Source of the DNA: Clostridia bacterium | GTDB lineage: Bacteria > Bacillota > Clostridia > RGIG6154 | Length of the DNA: 57,429 nt | Direction: 5' to 3' | Assembly (NCBI GenBank): GCA_017626145.1 | Contig: JAGAJK010000086.1 | Location: 1 to 57,429, forward strand | Part shown: positions 34,794-44,183 of the stretch, in pieces | Layout of the letters: the number at the start of each line of letters is the position of its first letter | Numbering within the stretch: the stretch's first letter is position 1 | Made by a program: the position numbers and the translations under genes | Notes under the pieces: generated by a model | Databases searched by the model: none | What the model was told of the DNA's origin: nothing | The model's input: the letters and a program-made list of their open reading frames with translations, nothing else

Positions 34794-36578
34794 ATGTTTT
34801 TAAAATGGATGAAAGAAAACAATTTCAGAGATGTTAATTTCGATACACCTTTAATGCCAAAAGCTTGTGACAGGGATTTCTGGGATAAACGTAATAACGC
34901 ACAGTTAATTGAACGTGCCGAAAAGTATATTGATTTCTCATGGCCTTCAATTCCTGTTTCAACATTTATCGCTTTTCAAAGAGAAGGAAACAGAATGAAA
35001 CACGAAATTCCGTATTTTGAAAGACGAAAGGCTTTAACTTCTCTGGTCATTGGTGAAATTTTAGAACATAAAGGAAGATTTATACCTCAAATCGTCAACG
35101 GAATTTATGTAATATGCGAAGAAACTTACTGGGGATTATCTGCACACATAAAATTCTGTGACCAAACACCGCTTATACCTTCACCGGAATTTCCCAATAT
35201 TGATTTATTTGCCGCAGAAACTGCAGCTACACTTGCTCTTACTTATCATCTTCTTTACGAAGAAATTAAAGACTACTGCTCACCTATTTTAGAAAGAATA
35301 GAATATGAATTAAATAATAAAACAATTAAACCATATCTTAATCTTAAAAAATTTTTCTGGATGGGATACCACGGAAGATCAGTTAATAACTGGAATCCCT
35401 GGATTATTTCAAATCTGCTTACTGTATTCCTTATAATTAAAAAGGAAGAAGACTTTTATGCAGGTCTTGAAAAAATGTTTACAGAGATTAATAACTATTA
35501 TGTATCTGCTCTTGATGACGGTGGCTGCGATGAAGGAGCATCTTATTGGGTAAAAGCCGGCGGTATGTTATTCAATTTCTGTGATAATCTTTACATAGCA
35601 ACCAACGGAAGAATAAACTTTTTCAACGATGAAAAAATCAAAAGAATTTCAGAATATATTCCAAACACTTATATTGGGAACGGTTACATAACAAATTTTG
35701 CAGACGGTTCAGTAAAAGTAACGAGAGGAATAGAAAGTCTTATTTACAGATTTGGAAAGAGAACATCCAACAAAAGACTATGTGCATTTGCAGGGTTAAT
35801 TAAACAGAATGAAACAATTGAATCATCGGATTTATATACGATGCTTTGTGATGTTATATATAAAAACGAAATCTCTGACACAGAGAAATACAATCCTCTC
35901 GATGAATATATTTATCCAAAGTTGCAGGTGTCATTTGCTAATACCGATAATTGGTTTTATGCTGCAAAAGGTGGTCATAACAGTGAATCACATAATCACA
36001 ACGATATAGGAAGTTTTATTGTATATTACAACAACTCCCCTGTTTTAATTGACCCGGGCTGCGGAACTTATACAAAGCAGACCTTTTCTGAAGAAAGATA
36101 CAAAATATGGACTATGCAGTCAGGCTGGCATAATCTTCCTGTTGTGAATAAATTGGAACAGTACAACGGTGAAGAATACAGAGCCACATCTTTCACACTT
36201 AAGAACAAAACAACAAATATAAGTTTTGCTGATGCTTACCCGAAAGAAGCAAAAATACTGAACTTAAACAGAAGCATTATCCAGAAAAACACCGGGATTG
36301 AAATCACCGATAAGTTTGAATTTGAAAATCTTAACAATACTGTTGAAGAGCATTTTATAACCGCACTTACCACCTTTGTAAAAGAAAACAGAGTTTACAT
36401 CGGTGACGAATATATTCTTGAAACAAATAAAGATGCTGAAATCGTTTTAGACAACGTAGATTTTGACGGAGATAAAAAGCTTATCAAGATGTGGGGTTCT
36501 GAAAAATTAAACAGAATTTCGTTTAACTTTAAAACAGAAAAAGAATCAGAAATTACATTTACATTAAGGAGATTATAA
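34794..36578 (+). CDS. Cytosolic heparinase II/III-like polysaccharide lyase
   Basis: 594 residues with no signal peptide. An alpha/alpha-toroid N-terminal region includes GYHGRSVNNWNPWIISN and DDGGCDEGASYWVKAGG. The C-terminal heparinase II/III-like beta-sandwich has GGHNSESHNHNDIGSF followed by VLIDPGCGTYT, the usual metal/active-site block. Family members cleave uronate-containing glycans by beta-elimination (PL12/PL15/PL17/PL21 types) or act on oligosaccharides. The cytosolic location suggests an oligosaccharide substrate. ATG 34794 follows AAGGAG. Confidence 0.85.
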   Translation: MFLKWMKENNFRDVNFDTPLMPKACDRDFWDKRNNAQLIERAEKYIDFSWPSIPVSTFIAFQREGNRMKHEIPYFERRKALTSLVIGEILEHKGRFIPQIVNGIYVICEETYWGLSAHIKFCDQTPLIPSPEFPNIDLFAAETAATLALTYHLLYEEIKDYCSPILERIEYELNNKTIKPYLNLKKFFWMGYHGRSVNNWNPWIISNLLTVFLIIKKEEDFYAGLEKMFTEINNYYVSALDDGGCDEGASYWVKAGGMLFNFCDNLYIATNGRINFFNDEKIKRISEYIPNTYIGNGYITNFADGSVKVTRGIESLIYRFGKRTSNKRLCAFAGLIKQNETIESSDLYTMLCDVIYKNEISDTEKYNPLDEYIYPKLQVSFANTDNWFYAAKGGHNSESHNHNDIGSFIVYYNNSPVLIDPGCGTYTKQTFSEERYKIWTMQSGWHNLPVVNKLEQYNGEEYRATSFTLKNKTTNISFADAYPKEAKILNLNRSIIQKNTGIEITDKFEFENLNNTVEEHFITALTTFVKENRVYIGDEYILETNKDAEIVLDNVDFDGDKKLIKMWGSEKLNRISFNFKTEKESEITFTLRRL

Positions 36579-36579
36579 G

Positions 36580-37311
36580 ATGACAAAAGTAGCATTGGTT
36601 ACGGGTGTTGCAGGCGGCATTGGCTTTGCAACGGCACAGAAATTAATAAATGAAGGTATGGCGGTAGTCGGAATGGATGTTTTAGATACCATACCCAAAG
36701 TATTGAACGGTGAATTTACATACGTTAAAGGAGATTTAGCAGACTCACAAAGCCGTATGAATTTTGTTAATACAGCCATTGAAAAATACGGACGAATTGA
36801 CGCACTTATAAATGTTGCAGGAGTTGCTCCGAAGGTGCGTAACGATATCCTGGATATGACAGAAGACAGCTATGACTTTGTTATGAACATAAACACAAAA
36901 GGAACATTATTTTTAACACAGCTTGTTGCAAACAAAATGATTGAATTAAAATGTGGAACAGCAATCGTTAATATTTCATCAATGTCAGGATATACAAGTT
37001 CAACAAGCCGTGGTGAATACTGCATTTCAAAAGCAGGCGTTACGATGATAACAAAATTATTTGCAGACAGGCTTGCAGAATACGGCATAACGGTAAATGA
37101 AATAAGACCGGGTATTATTGCAACGGGTATGACAGATAAGGTGAAGGAAAAATATGATAATTTAATTGAAAACGGACTTCTTCCTATTAAAAGGTGGGGA
37201 CAACCTGAAGATATAGCAAAAGCAGTATGGTCCCTTGCCTGCGGTGAATTATCATACGTTACGGGTCAGTCACTTGATGTTGACGGCGGATTCCACATAA
37301 GGAGATTGTAA
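36580..37311 (+). CDS. Short-chain dehydrogenase/reductase
   Basis: 243 residues of classical SDR fold: TGVAGGIGFATAQ is the cofactor glycine motif, NVAGVAPK corresponds to NAG, and the catalytic Ser-Tyr-Lys is in NISSMSG and YCISKAG. The C-terminal GQSLDVDGGFHI is typical. Related enzymes oxidise sugar acids or 2-keto-3-deoxy sugar acids, for example fuconate or rhamnonate derivatives, but the substrate cannot be read from the sequence. It starts one base after the lyase stop and overlaps the next gene by one base. Confidence 0.9.
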   Translation: MTKVALVTGVAGGIGFATAQKLINEGMAVVGMDVLDTIPKVLNGEFTYVKGDLADSQSRMNFVNTAIEKYGRIDALINVAGVAPKVRNDILDMTEDSYDFVMNINTKGTLFLTQLVANKMIELKCGTAIVNISSMSGYTSSTSRGEYCISKAGVTMITKLFADRLAEYGITVNEIRPGIIATGMTDKVKEKYDNLIENGLLPIKRWGQPEDIAKAVWSLACGELSYVTGQSLDVDGGFHIRRL

Positions 37312-39215
37312 TGAAAACTTATACATATGACGTTATTGTAGTAGGAACAGGTGCCGCAGGATACAATGCTGCGTGCCGTATTAAAGAATTCGGCAAAAAA
37401 AGCATAGCAATTGTAACAGAAGGTATTAACACAGGAACTTCAAGAAACACAGGCAGCGATAAACAGACTTACTACAAATTAGGTCTTGGCGGCGACAGTC
37501 CTGACAGTGTTTACAATATGGCGGAAAATTTATTTGCAGGTGGAAGTGTTGACGGTGATAATGCACTTTGTGAAGCTGCATTATCCGTTCGTTCTTTTAT
37601 GCATTTATGCGAACTTGGTGTTGAATTTCCCGTAAACAGATATGGTGAGTATGTAGGTTATAAAACAGACCACGACCCATATGCAAGAGCTACAAGTGCC
37701 GGACCTCTTACCTCAAAATTTATGACAGAAGCTTTAGAGAAAAAGGCGCAAAGGCTTAATATTGAAATATATTCCGAGTTACTTGCTATTGAAGTCTTAA
37801 AATATGACGACAGGGTTTGCGGACTTTTGTGCCTTGAACAGTTAAGCGGTGAATTAATTGCATTTAAATGCGCAGACATAATACTTGCAACCGGCGGACC
37901 TGCAGGAATTTATGCCGATAGCGTATATCCAACCTGTCACACAGGCACAACAAGTCTTGCTCTTTGTGCAGGTAGCAAAGCACAGAATCTTACAGAATGG
38001 CAATACGGTCTTGCATCTGTTAATCCAAGATGGAACGTTTCAGGTACATATATGCAGGTACTTCCCCGTTTCGTTTCAATAGACAAAGACGGTAAAGAAT
38101 ATGAATTTCTCGACGATTATTTTAAAGATAAATACGAAGCTCTTTCTGCAGTATTTTTAAAAGGTTATCAATGGCCATTTGACAGTAAAAAAGTACTCGA
38201 GGGGTCTTCAATTATTGATATACTTGTTTACCGTGAATGTGTGTTAAAAAACAGAAGGGTTTACCTTGATTTTACAAAGAATCCTTTTTGTATGGAAACT
38301 ATTGATTTTAAAAAGCTTTCGGATGAAGCGTTCGAATATTTAAATAAAGCTGAAGCTTGTTTCGGAACACCGATAGAAAGACTTTTGAAAATGAACACGC
38401 CTGCAGTTGAGCTTTACAAATCAAAAGGTGTTGACATAACAGAAGAATATCTCGAAATAGCACTTTGCGCACAGCATAATAATGGAGGAATTGCCGTTGA
38501 TATGTGGTGGCAGACATCGGTTAAAGGTCTTTTTGCCGTGGGTGAATGTGCCGGAACACACGGTGTGACAAGACCGGGTGGAAGTGCACTTAACGCAGGT
38601 CAGGTAGGCTCACTTCGTGCTTCTCAATATGTTTCTGAAAATGGCAATGCACAAATAAACGATAATGAGTTTAACTCTATAGTTGAAAAAGTTGAAAAAG
38701 CTTATAACGATACATTTGATATTTTATGCAAAAAAGAGTATAATGCAGATAAGCTTATTGAAAAAGCACAAAGAAGAATGAGTAATTTTGCTTCCGCTAT
38801 AAGAAACAAAGAAAAAATGGTTGGTGCCTTATCTGAAACCGTAAATGATTTAGAAAATCTGCTTTTAGTTGCAGGTGTGGGAAATAAAAGCAAATTATAT
38901 ATTTACTTTAAACTTAAAGATATTCTTATAACTCAGATTGCTTGTTTAAATGCTATGATAGATTATGCGGATACAGCAGGTGATACAAGAGGATCTTCAC
39001 TTTATTTTGACAAACGAGGTAGTTTAAGAGACGGTTTAGAAGAAATGTTCAGATTCTGTGAAGAAAATCTTAATAACAGAACAAAAGTTCAGGAAGTTCA
39101 GTTAATTGACGGTAGGTTCAAAACATCGTGGCGAGATGTCCGTCCCATTCCCGACAATGATGATTTCTTTGAAAACATCTGGAGAAGCTACAGAGAAAAT
39201 AAAAATATTTATTAA
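37311..39215 (+). CDS. Fumarate-reductase/aspartate-oxidase-type flavoprotein
   Basis: 634 residues. The FAD-binding motif VIVVGTGAAGYNAACRI is at the N-terminus, with IILATGGPAGIYADSV in the middle and GLFAVGECAGTHGVTRPGGSALNAGQVG as the family C-terminal flavin block. A helical C-terminal domain (about residues 450-634) resembles the succinate dehydrogenase/fumarate reductase and AprA type. No Fe-S partner subunit or membrane anchor gene is adjacent, so the redox partner is unclear. It may reduce or dehydrogenate a pathway acid. The start overlaps the SDR stop (TAATG). Confidence 0.88.
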   Translation: MKTYTYDVIVVGTGAAGYNAACRIKEFGKKSIAIVTEGINTGTSRNTGSDKQTYYKLGLGGDSPDSVYNMAENLFAGGSVDGDNALCEAALSVRSFMHLCELGVEFPVNRYGEYVGYKTDHDPYARATSAGPLTSKFMTEALEKKAQRLNIEIYSELLAIEVLKYDDRVCGLLCLEQLSGELIAFKCADIILATGGPAGIYADSVYPTCHTGTTSLALCAGSKAQNLTEWQYGLASVNPRWNVSGTYMQVLPRFVSIDKDGKEYEFLDDYFKDKYEALSAVFLKGYQWPFDSKKVLEGSSIIDILVYRECVLKNRRVYLDFTKNPFCMETIDFKKLSDEAFEYLNKAEACFGTPIERLLKMNTPAVELYKSKGVDITEEYLEIALCAQHNNGGIAVDMWWQTSVKGLFAVGECAGTHGVTRPGGSALNAGQVGSLRASQYVSENGNAQINDNEFNSIVEKVEKAYNDTFDILCKKEYNADKLIEKAQRRMSNFASAIRNKEKMVGALSETVNDLENLLLVAGVGNKSKLYIYFKLKDILITQIACLNAMIDYADTAGDTRGSSLYFDKRGSLRDGLEEMFRFCEENLNNRTKVQEVQLIDGRFKTSWRDVRPIPDNDDFFENIWRSYRENKNIY

Positions 39216-39225
39216 GGTGATATAA

Positions 39226-39972
39226 ATGAAAACTTATAAACAAGGTCTTGTTTCCATTTCTTTTAGAGATAAAACGCCTTTGGAAATCCTGATTGCTATG
39301 AAAAAATGTAACCTCAATTATATTGAATGGGGCAGCGATGTTCACGCTCCATGTAATGACAAAGAAAATCTTGAAAATATAAAAAAGCTTCAGGACGAAT
39401 TTAACATAATATGTTCTTCCTACGGCACTTACTTTCGTTTGGGAGTTAACGATACAAAAGAACTTCCCGACTACATAAATGCGGCAAAAAATTTAGGAAC
39501 AGATATTTTAAGGCTGTGGTGTGGAAATAAAGGCTCTGAAGAATATACAAACGACGAGAAAAACATTTTATTCGAGGAATGTAAAAAAGCATCAAGGATA
39601 GCTGAAAAGCATAATGTCAAGCTATGTATGGAATGCCACAACAATACGTATACGGACACAAAAGAGGGAGCGTTCGAACTTATGGAATATGTAAATTCTC
39701 CTGCATTTCGTATGTACTGGCAACCAAATCAGTTTAAAACATTTGATGAAAATATATCTTATGCAAAACTTCTCTCCCTTTATACAGAACATATACACGT
39801 GTTTAACTGGGATGGGAAAAATAAATATCCACTTAATAATGCAATTGATACATGGAAAACATATCTTTCATGTTTCGGTGAAGATAAAACTCTTCTTCTC
39901 GAATTTATGCCCGACGATAAAATCGAAAGCTTAAAAACAGAAGCAGACTCATTATTTAAAATTACAGAATAG
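39226..39972 (+). CDS. Sugar phosphate isomerase/epimerase-family TIM barrel (pathway copy)
   Basis: 248 residues, shorter than the copy at 18830. Metal-site-like residues are in YIEWGSDVHAPC, KLCMECHNN, YWQPNQF, HIHVFNW and LLLEFMPDD. Members include inosose dehydratases, hydroxypyruvate isomerases and, in recently described bacterial systems, partner subunits or lyases acting on 3-keto glycosides. It lies 11 bases before a Gfo/Idh oxidoreductase gene, a pairing seen in 3-keto-sugar and C-deglycosylation systems. That functional reading is inference. Confidence 0.83.
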   Translation: MKTYKQGLVSISFRDKTPLEILIAMKKCNLNYIEWGSDVHAPCNDKENLENIKKLQDEFNIICSSYGTYFRLGVNDTKELPDYINAAKNLGTDILRLWCGNKGSEEYTNDEKNILFEECKKASRIAEKHNVKLCMECHNNTYTDTKEGAFELMEYVNSPAFRMYWQPNQFKTFDENISYAKLLSLYTEHIHVFNWDGKNKYPLNNAIDTWKTYLSCFGEDKTLLLEFMPDDKIESLKTEADSLFKITE

Positions 39973-39983
39973 GGTTTTAGAAT

Positions 39984-40913
39984 ATGAAAATATGTTTTAT
40001 AGGAAGCTGTGGCCACACATATCGGACATTCGAGGAAATGAAGCTTTGTAATGAGGCTGAATTTGTCGGAATTGCACCGGGCAGTGAACACGAAAATACA
40101 GAAGATTTTAAAAAATATAATATCAAGGTATATAACAGCTATATTAAAATGCTTGAAATTGAAGCTCCGGATATTGCAGTTATCTCACCTGTTTTTGGAT
40201 ATACAGGAAAAATTATCAAAGAATGTGCGAAACGAAAAATTGATATTTTCTCTGAAAAACTGATAGCTTCAAATCCAAAAGAACTAAATGAAGTTAAAGA
40301 CTGCATAACTGCAAATAATATTCATTTTTCGGCAATGCATTTTCTACGGTTTACACCATCATTTTATCAAGCAAAAAAAGCTATTGAAAATGGCACCATT
40401 GGCGAAATCAAGCTTATTACAGCTCAAAAAAGCTACAAATACGGCAAAAGACCTGAATGGTATAACGATAGAAATTTATATCCGGGAACCATTCCCTGGG
40501 TTGGTATTCACGCAATTGACTGGATTTATTTCTTCACCAAAAAAGATTTCAAAAGTGTTACCGCATTGGATTTCGGAAATCCTGCCAAATACGCACTTTG
40601 TCAATTTGAACTTGAAGATGAAATAATAGCATCGGTTAACATTGACTTTTTAAGGCATATAAATGCCCCCTCTCACGGTGATGACCGTATAAGAATTGCA
40701 GGCACAGACGGAGTAATAGAGGTTTTTGAAGACAAATATGTTTTAATAAATAAAGACGGTATAAAAGAATGTTTTCAAGGGGAGTCACCAAAGCTTGCAC
40801 TTGATTTTCTTTACAATAAGGAAGAATTAACCAAAGAAGAAATTTTTATGCTGACAGAAATTGCTTTAAAAACACAGCTTTCAGCAGACAGAAAAGAAAG
40901 AATCTATTTATAA
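39984..40913 (+). CDS. Gfo/Idh/MocA-family oxidoreductase
   Basis: 309 residues, somewhat shorter than the usual 330-390. The N-terminal Rossmann domain has FIGSCGHTYR and DIFSEKLIAS, corresponding to the EKP motif with Leu replacing Pro. The C-terminal alpha/beta domain shows TIPWVGIHAIDWIYFF with the conserved His. NAD(P)-dependent oxidation or reduction of a sugar, probably at a ring carbon, is expected. It is coupled with the neighbouring isomerase-like gene, which supports a keto-sugar step. Confidence 0.87.
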   Translation: MKICFIGSCGHTYRTFEEMKLCNEAEFVGIAPGSEHENTEDFKKYNIKVYNSYIKMLEIEAPDIAVISPVFGYTGKIIKECAKRKIDIFSEKLIASNPKELNEVKDCITANNIHFSAMHFLRFTPSFYQAKKAIENGTIGEIKLITAQKSYKYGKRPEWYNDRNLYPGTIPWVGIHAIDWIYFFTKKDFKSVTALDFGNPAKYALCQFELEDEIIASVNIDFLRHINAPSHGDDRIRIAGTDGVIEVFEDKYVLINKDGIKECFQGESPKLALDFLYNKEELTKEEIFMLTEIALKTQLSADRKERIYL

Positions 40914-40923
40914 GGAGTAACTT

Positions 40924-41925
40924 ATGAAATCAATATTTATATGCAATAATGAGCCTGTTTTCCATACGGTTTATACATCTGAAATGATTGATACTTTAAA
41001 GGAAGAAGCAAATATCGACAGCAAGATTTACTCTTACAATGATATCATAACATCAAATGGAAAATTTAATGATACAGAATATTTATTTTCCACCTGGGGA
41101 ATGCCTGCATTTACAGAAGATGAGATAAAAAAACACTTCCCTTCTCTTAAATGCGTATTCTACGGAGCGGGAACCGTTCAGCAATTTGCAAGACCGTTTT
41201 TAAACTGCGGTGTTAAAGTGTTCAGCGCCTGGGCAGCAAATGCCGTTCCCGTTGCAGAATATACCGTAGCACAGATAATTCTTGCAAATAAAAGCTTTTT
41301 TGTTTCTTCAAGACTTTTTAAATCTGAAGGTCATAGAAATGCAAAAGTTAAATTCAAGGAGTTTCCCGGAAATTACTGCAACAAAATCGGTTTAATCGGT
41401 GCAGGAATGATAGGAAAGCTTGTAATTAAGCTTCTTAAAAATTATAAATTTGACGTTCTCGTTTTCGATCCGTTCCTACCCGATGAAACAGCTTTTGAGC
41501 TTGGTGTAACAAAAACAACTCTTAATGAAATATTTTCAAAATGCAGTGTTATTTCAAACCATCTTGCAAATAACGAGCAAACACAGGGAATGCTTAATTA
41601 CAGCCACTTTTCAAAGGTTGGTAAAAATGCCACCTTTATAAACACCGGAAGAGGTGCACAGGTTGTTGAAAAGGATTTAATAAGAGCATTAAAAGAAAGA
41701 CCTGATTTTACTGCTATTTTAGACGTTACAATGCCTGAGCCACCTGAATATGGCTGTGAATTTTATTCTCTTGACAACTGTATTTTAACACCTCATATAG
41801 CAGGCTCAAGCGGTGATGAATGTCACAGACTTGCAGAGTATATGTTAGAAGAATTTCGTCTTTATACAAAAAGCAAACCTACTAATTACGAGGTTACTAT
41901 GAAAATGCTTGAAACAATGGCATAA
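40924..41925 (+). CDS. D-2-hydroxyacid dehydrogenase-family protein
   Basis: 333 residues. The NAD-binding motif is IGLIGAGMIGKLV (about residues 157-169). The catalytic triad is Arg in INTGRGAQV, Glu in DVTMPEPPEYG and His in LTPHIAGSSG. It resembles phosphoglycerate/glyoxylate-reductase-type members. In the pathway it could interconvert a 2-keto and a 2-hydroxy acid. ATG 40924 follows AAGGAG. The propeller lyase gene follows after 16 bases. Confidence 0.9.
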   Translation: MKSIFICNNEPVFHTVYTSEMIDTLKEEANIDSKIYSYNDIITSNGKFNDTEYLFSTWGMPAFTEDEIKKHFPSLKCVFYGAGTVQQFARPFLNCGVKVFSAWAANAVPVAEYTVAQIILANKSFFVSSRLFKSEGHRNAKVKFKEFPGNYCNKIGLIGAGMIGKLVIKLLKNYKFDVLVFDPFLPDETAFELGVTKTTLNEIFSKCSVISNHLANNEQTQGMLNYSHFSKVGKNATFINTGRGAQVVEKDLIRALKERPDFTAILDVTMPEPPEYGCEFYSLDNCILTPHIAGSSGDECHRLAEYMLEEFRLYTKSKPTNYEVTMKMLETMA

Positions 41926-41941
41926 ACAGGAGATAAAAATT

Positions 41942-43240
41942 ATGATTAATATATCAAAATCAAAGGAAATAAGAATTAAACGAGGTAACACAGACTGGTG
42001 GATAAATGAAAAATCCATGGTGGGTATAAACGGAAAAACATATATTACATATGTAACTGATATGGGTGAAATTCACGTAAAGGAACTGGATGCAAAGTGT
42101 TCAAAAAGCATTAGTCGAGATGTTTGCCTGTGCCGTATAAACTGTGATTTTTCCGATGAACATAATGCACCGTCAATATGCGTAATGGATAGTGGGAAAA
42201 TTATTATAGCTTATACGGGACATAATGTTAAAGGTGTACGCTACAAAGTTACCAAAAATCCTTTTGATATTATGTCCTTCGGTCCGGAACAGATTTTAGA
42301 ATATGATGGGACTGTTACATATGCACAGCTTTCAGAAAACACTTACAAAAACGAATTGTGGTTATTTACACGCGTTAACAGTGTTACCTGGGAATTTCGC
42401 TATTCCTCCGATGAGGGAATCACCTGGAGCAAGCCGCATACATTTTTAAAATCCGATGCAGGTGGTTTGTTTTATCTTGATGTAAGAAAGCAATACAGAG
42501 TTCACAATCATCGTACACCTCAGGAACAATGGTTTTTCGCTCTTTACGGACATCCAAAAGTTTCAGCAGATCATACAATAAGAAGTGCTTATTTTAATAA
42601 CGACGGCCAGCTTTTGCTACCTGACGATACTCCTCTTTCGGTTAATCTTTATGACGAAAATACGTTAATGGATCTTGATACCCTTTCCGTTGTTTACGAA
42701 TCACCACAGGGAACTACTGTAAGATTATTGTCTGTATGTCCAACTATGCCTTACAGAGTAGGGCTTGCATCATTTGAACTGGATAAACCGGAAACAATTG
42801 TTTATTATTCGTCCACATTCAAAGACGGTAAGTGGGTGCTTTCACAACCTATTGCAAAGGCAGGAGCATTTTTGTCAGATGTTCAGACGGACGGTTCACA
42901 AACCTATGTACCCGGCATGAGTTATTACTACGGTGTGGGTGAAGCCGGAATACATGAAATGCACGGCGGTATTTCGGAAACAAACAGAATTTTCCTTGCC
43001 CGTAAAGGTGAAAATTCATGGCTACTTGAAAGCTATCTTTCTAAGGATTGTGGTAGCACGTATACCCGCGAACAGATTATAAAAGAAATTCCTTTATCGG
43101 AAAACAAAAAAATATGGAGACCAATTGTCCCCATTTATGCACAGGATAATCTTCCTGTTTACTGGCACGAAGGTACTTATACTGCCCATACCGGCGGATG
43201 GCACTGTGATACGGTTATGTATGTTGAATATGACGATTGA
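41942..43240 (+). CDS. BNR beta-propeller protein, probable PL24/PL25-like lyase
   Basis: About 432 residues from ATG 41942 (CAGGAGAT site), with no signal peptide. The BNR_4-type seven-bladed propeller includes FRYSSDEGITWSK as an Asp-box-like motif. His74 (DEHNAPSIC) and His94 (YTGHN) are 20 residues apart, the spacing I recall for the catalytic His pair of PL25 ulvan lyases. An Arg (WEFRYS) and a Tyr (ALYGHP) lie near the other expected positions. Ulvan and rhamnosyl-glucuronate lyases use this fold. Here the protein would be cytosolic, which is unusual. Assignment to a numbered PL family is tentative. Confidence 0.75.
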   Translation: MINISKSKEIRIKRGNTDWWINEKSMVGINGKTYITYVTDMGEIHVKELDAKCSKSISRDVCLCRINCDFSDEHNAPSICVMDSGKIIIAYTGHNVKGVRYKVTKNPFDIMSFGPEQILEYDGTVTYAQLSENTYKNELWLFTRVNSVTWEFRYSSDEGITWSKPHTFLKSDAGGLFYLDVRKQYRVHNHRTPQEQWFFALYGHPKVSADHTIRSAYFNNDGQLLLPDDTPLSVNLYDENTLMDLDTLSVVYESPQGTTVRLLSVCPTMPYRVGLASFELDKPETIVYYSSTFKDGKWVLSQPIAKAGAFLSDVQTDGSQTYVPGMSYYYGVGEAGIHEMHGGISETNRIFLARKGENSWLLESYLSKDCGSTYTREQIIKEIPLSENKKIWRPIVPIYAQDNLPVYWHEGTYTAHTGGWHCDTVMYVEYDD

Positions 43241-43276
43241 AACAACAGACGGTGTAAAGTTACACCGTCTGCTGTT
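43241..43276. terminator. Bidirectional terminator between the convergent operons
   Basis: CAGACGGTGTAA (43246-43257) pairs perfectly with TTACACCGTCTG (43260-43271) around a 2-base loop, with an A tract on one side and a T tract on the other. It overlaps the last codons of the activase gene. Confidence 0.88.
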
Positions 43277-44183
43277 TTATTATCCCGGTACACAATACTT
43301 CTTTAACACCCGATTCTTTAGCTATATCCAAGAGCTTATCTGCAATATCTGATGTAATTAAAGGAGTATCTTTCAGTTCCCAGGTTTTATTAAGTTTTTC
43401 GTATTTACTTATACAGGAATTATTAAATGCACATAATTCCCAACGTTCAACTTCATTTGCGATATTTTCCTTTATAAAATCCGAAATATCTCTGATTACA
43501 TTTTCATCTGCAGTAAACGTTGGTATAATGGGAGTTCTTATCCACAATCTTTTACCTTTTATATTTTTGACGTTTTCAAGTATTATGCCGTTATCTACGC
43601 CTGTCCACTTTTTATGTAATGCGCTATCAATAACCTTTAAATCATATAGCACAACATCGGTATATTCAAGTATTTCATTTACTACGACTTGGCTACAAAA
43701 CCCGCTTGTATCAAGAGCGGTGCTTACACCTTCTGTTTTCATAATTCTGAAAAATTCTTTTGTAAATTCGGCATGGTGTGTTGCCTCTCCTCCTGAAACA
43801 GTTACCCCACCACCTGAAATATCAAAATATTCCTTATCCTTCAGAATTTCTTTTGCTAAAGCTTCAGGTGTGAATTCTTCTGCTATTTTCGTTATAGCTT
43901 TCGCAGGACAGTATTCAACACATTCAAAACACCTCCTGCATAAAGAGTTTACGAAAACCCCATCAGAAGTCAGATTGATTGCACCGTTTTTACAGGCTTT
44001 TATACACTCACCGCAACCGATACACAGCTTTTTGTCATACCAGATACTATTGGAAAAATCAATACCTTCAGGGTTATGACACCATTTACATTCAAGGGGA
44101 CAACCCTTAAAAAAAACGGTATCTCTAGTTCCTGGTCCATCGTGAGTAGTACCTTTATAAATATCAAATATCAAAGCTTTCAT
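43260..44183 (-). CDS. Glycyl radical enzyme activating enzyme (radical SAM)
   Basis: 307 residues. The radical-SAM motif CPLECKWC (C-x3-C-x2-C) is at about residues 28-35. An inserted ferredoxin-type region carries two [4Fe-4S] sites (CIGCGECIKAC and CRRCFECVEYC), typical of activases of the non-PFL dehydratase/decarboxylase group. It abstracts hydrogen from the glycine of its partner. The partner glycyl radical enzyme is two genes upstream in the same operon, with an AraC gene between. The start ATG 44183 overlaps the AraC coding end. Confidence 0.94.
   Translation of the reverse strand: MKALIFDIYKGTTHDGPGTRDTVFFKGCPLECKWCHNPEGIDFSNSIWYDKKLCIGCGECIKACKNGAINLTSDGVFVNSLCRRCFECVEYCPAKAITKIAEEFTPEALAKEILKDKEYFDISGGGVTVSGGEATHHAEFTKEFFRIMKTEGVSTALDTSGFCSQVVVNEILEYTDVVLYDLKVIDSALHKKWTGVDNGIILENVKNIKGKRLWIRTPIIPTFTADENVIRDISDFIKENIANEVERWELCAFNNSCISKYEKLNKTWELKDTPLITSDIADKLLDIAKESGVKEVLCTGIIKQQTV

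Noticed and set aside
43528-44079. 183-codon plus-strand frame opposite the activase gene
   Set aside because: The opposite strand has intact radical-SAM and ferredoxin motifs, and this frame is Ser/Phe-rich without a ribosome binding site.
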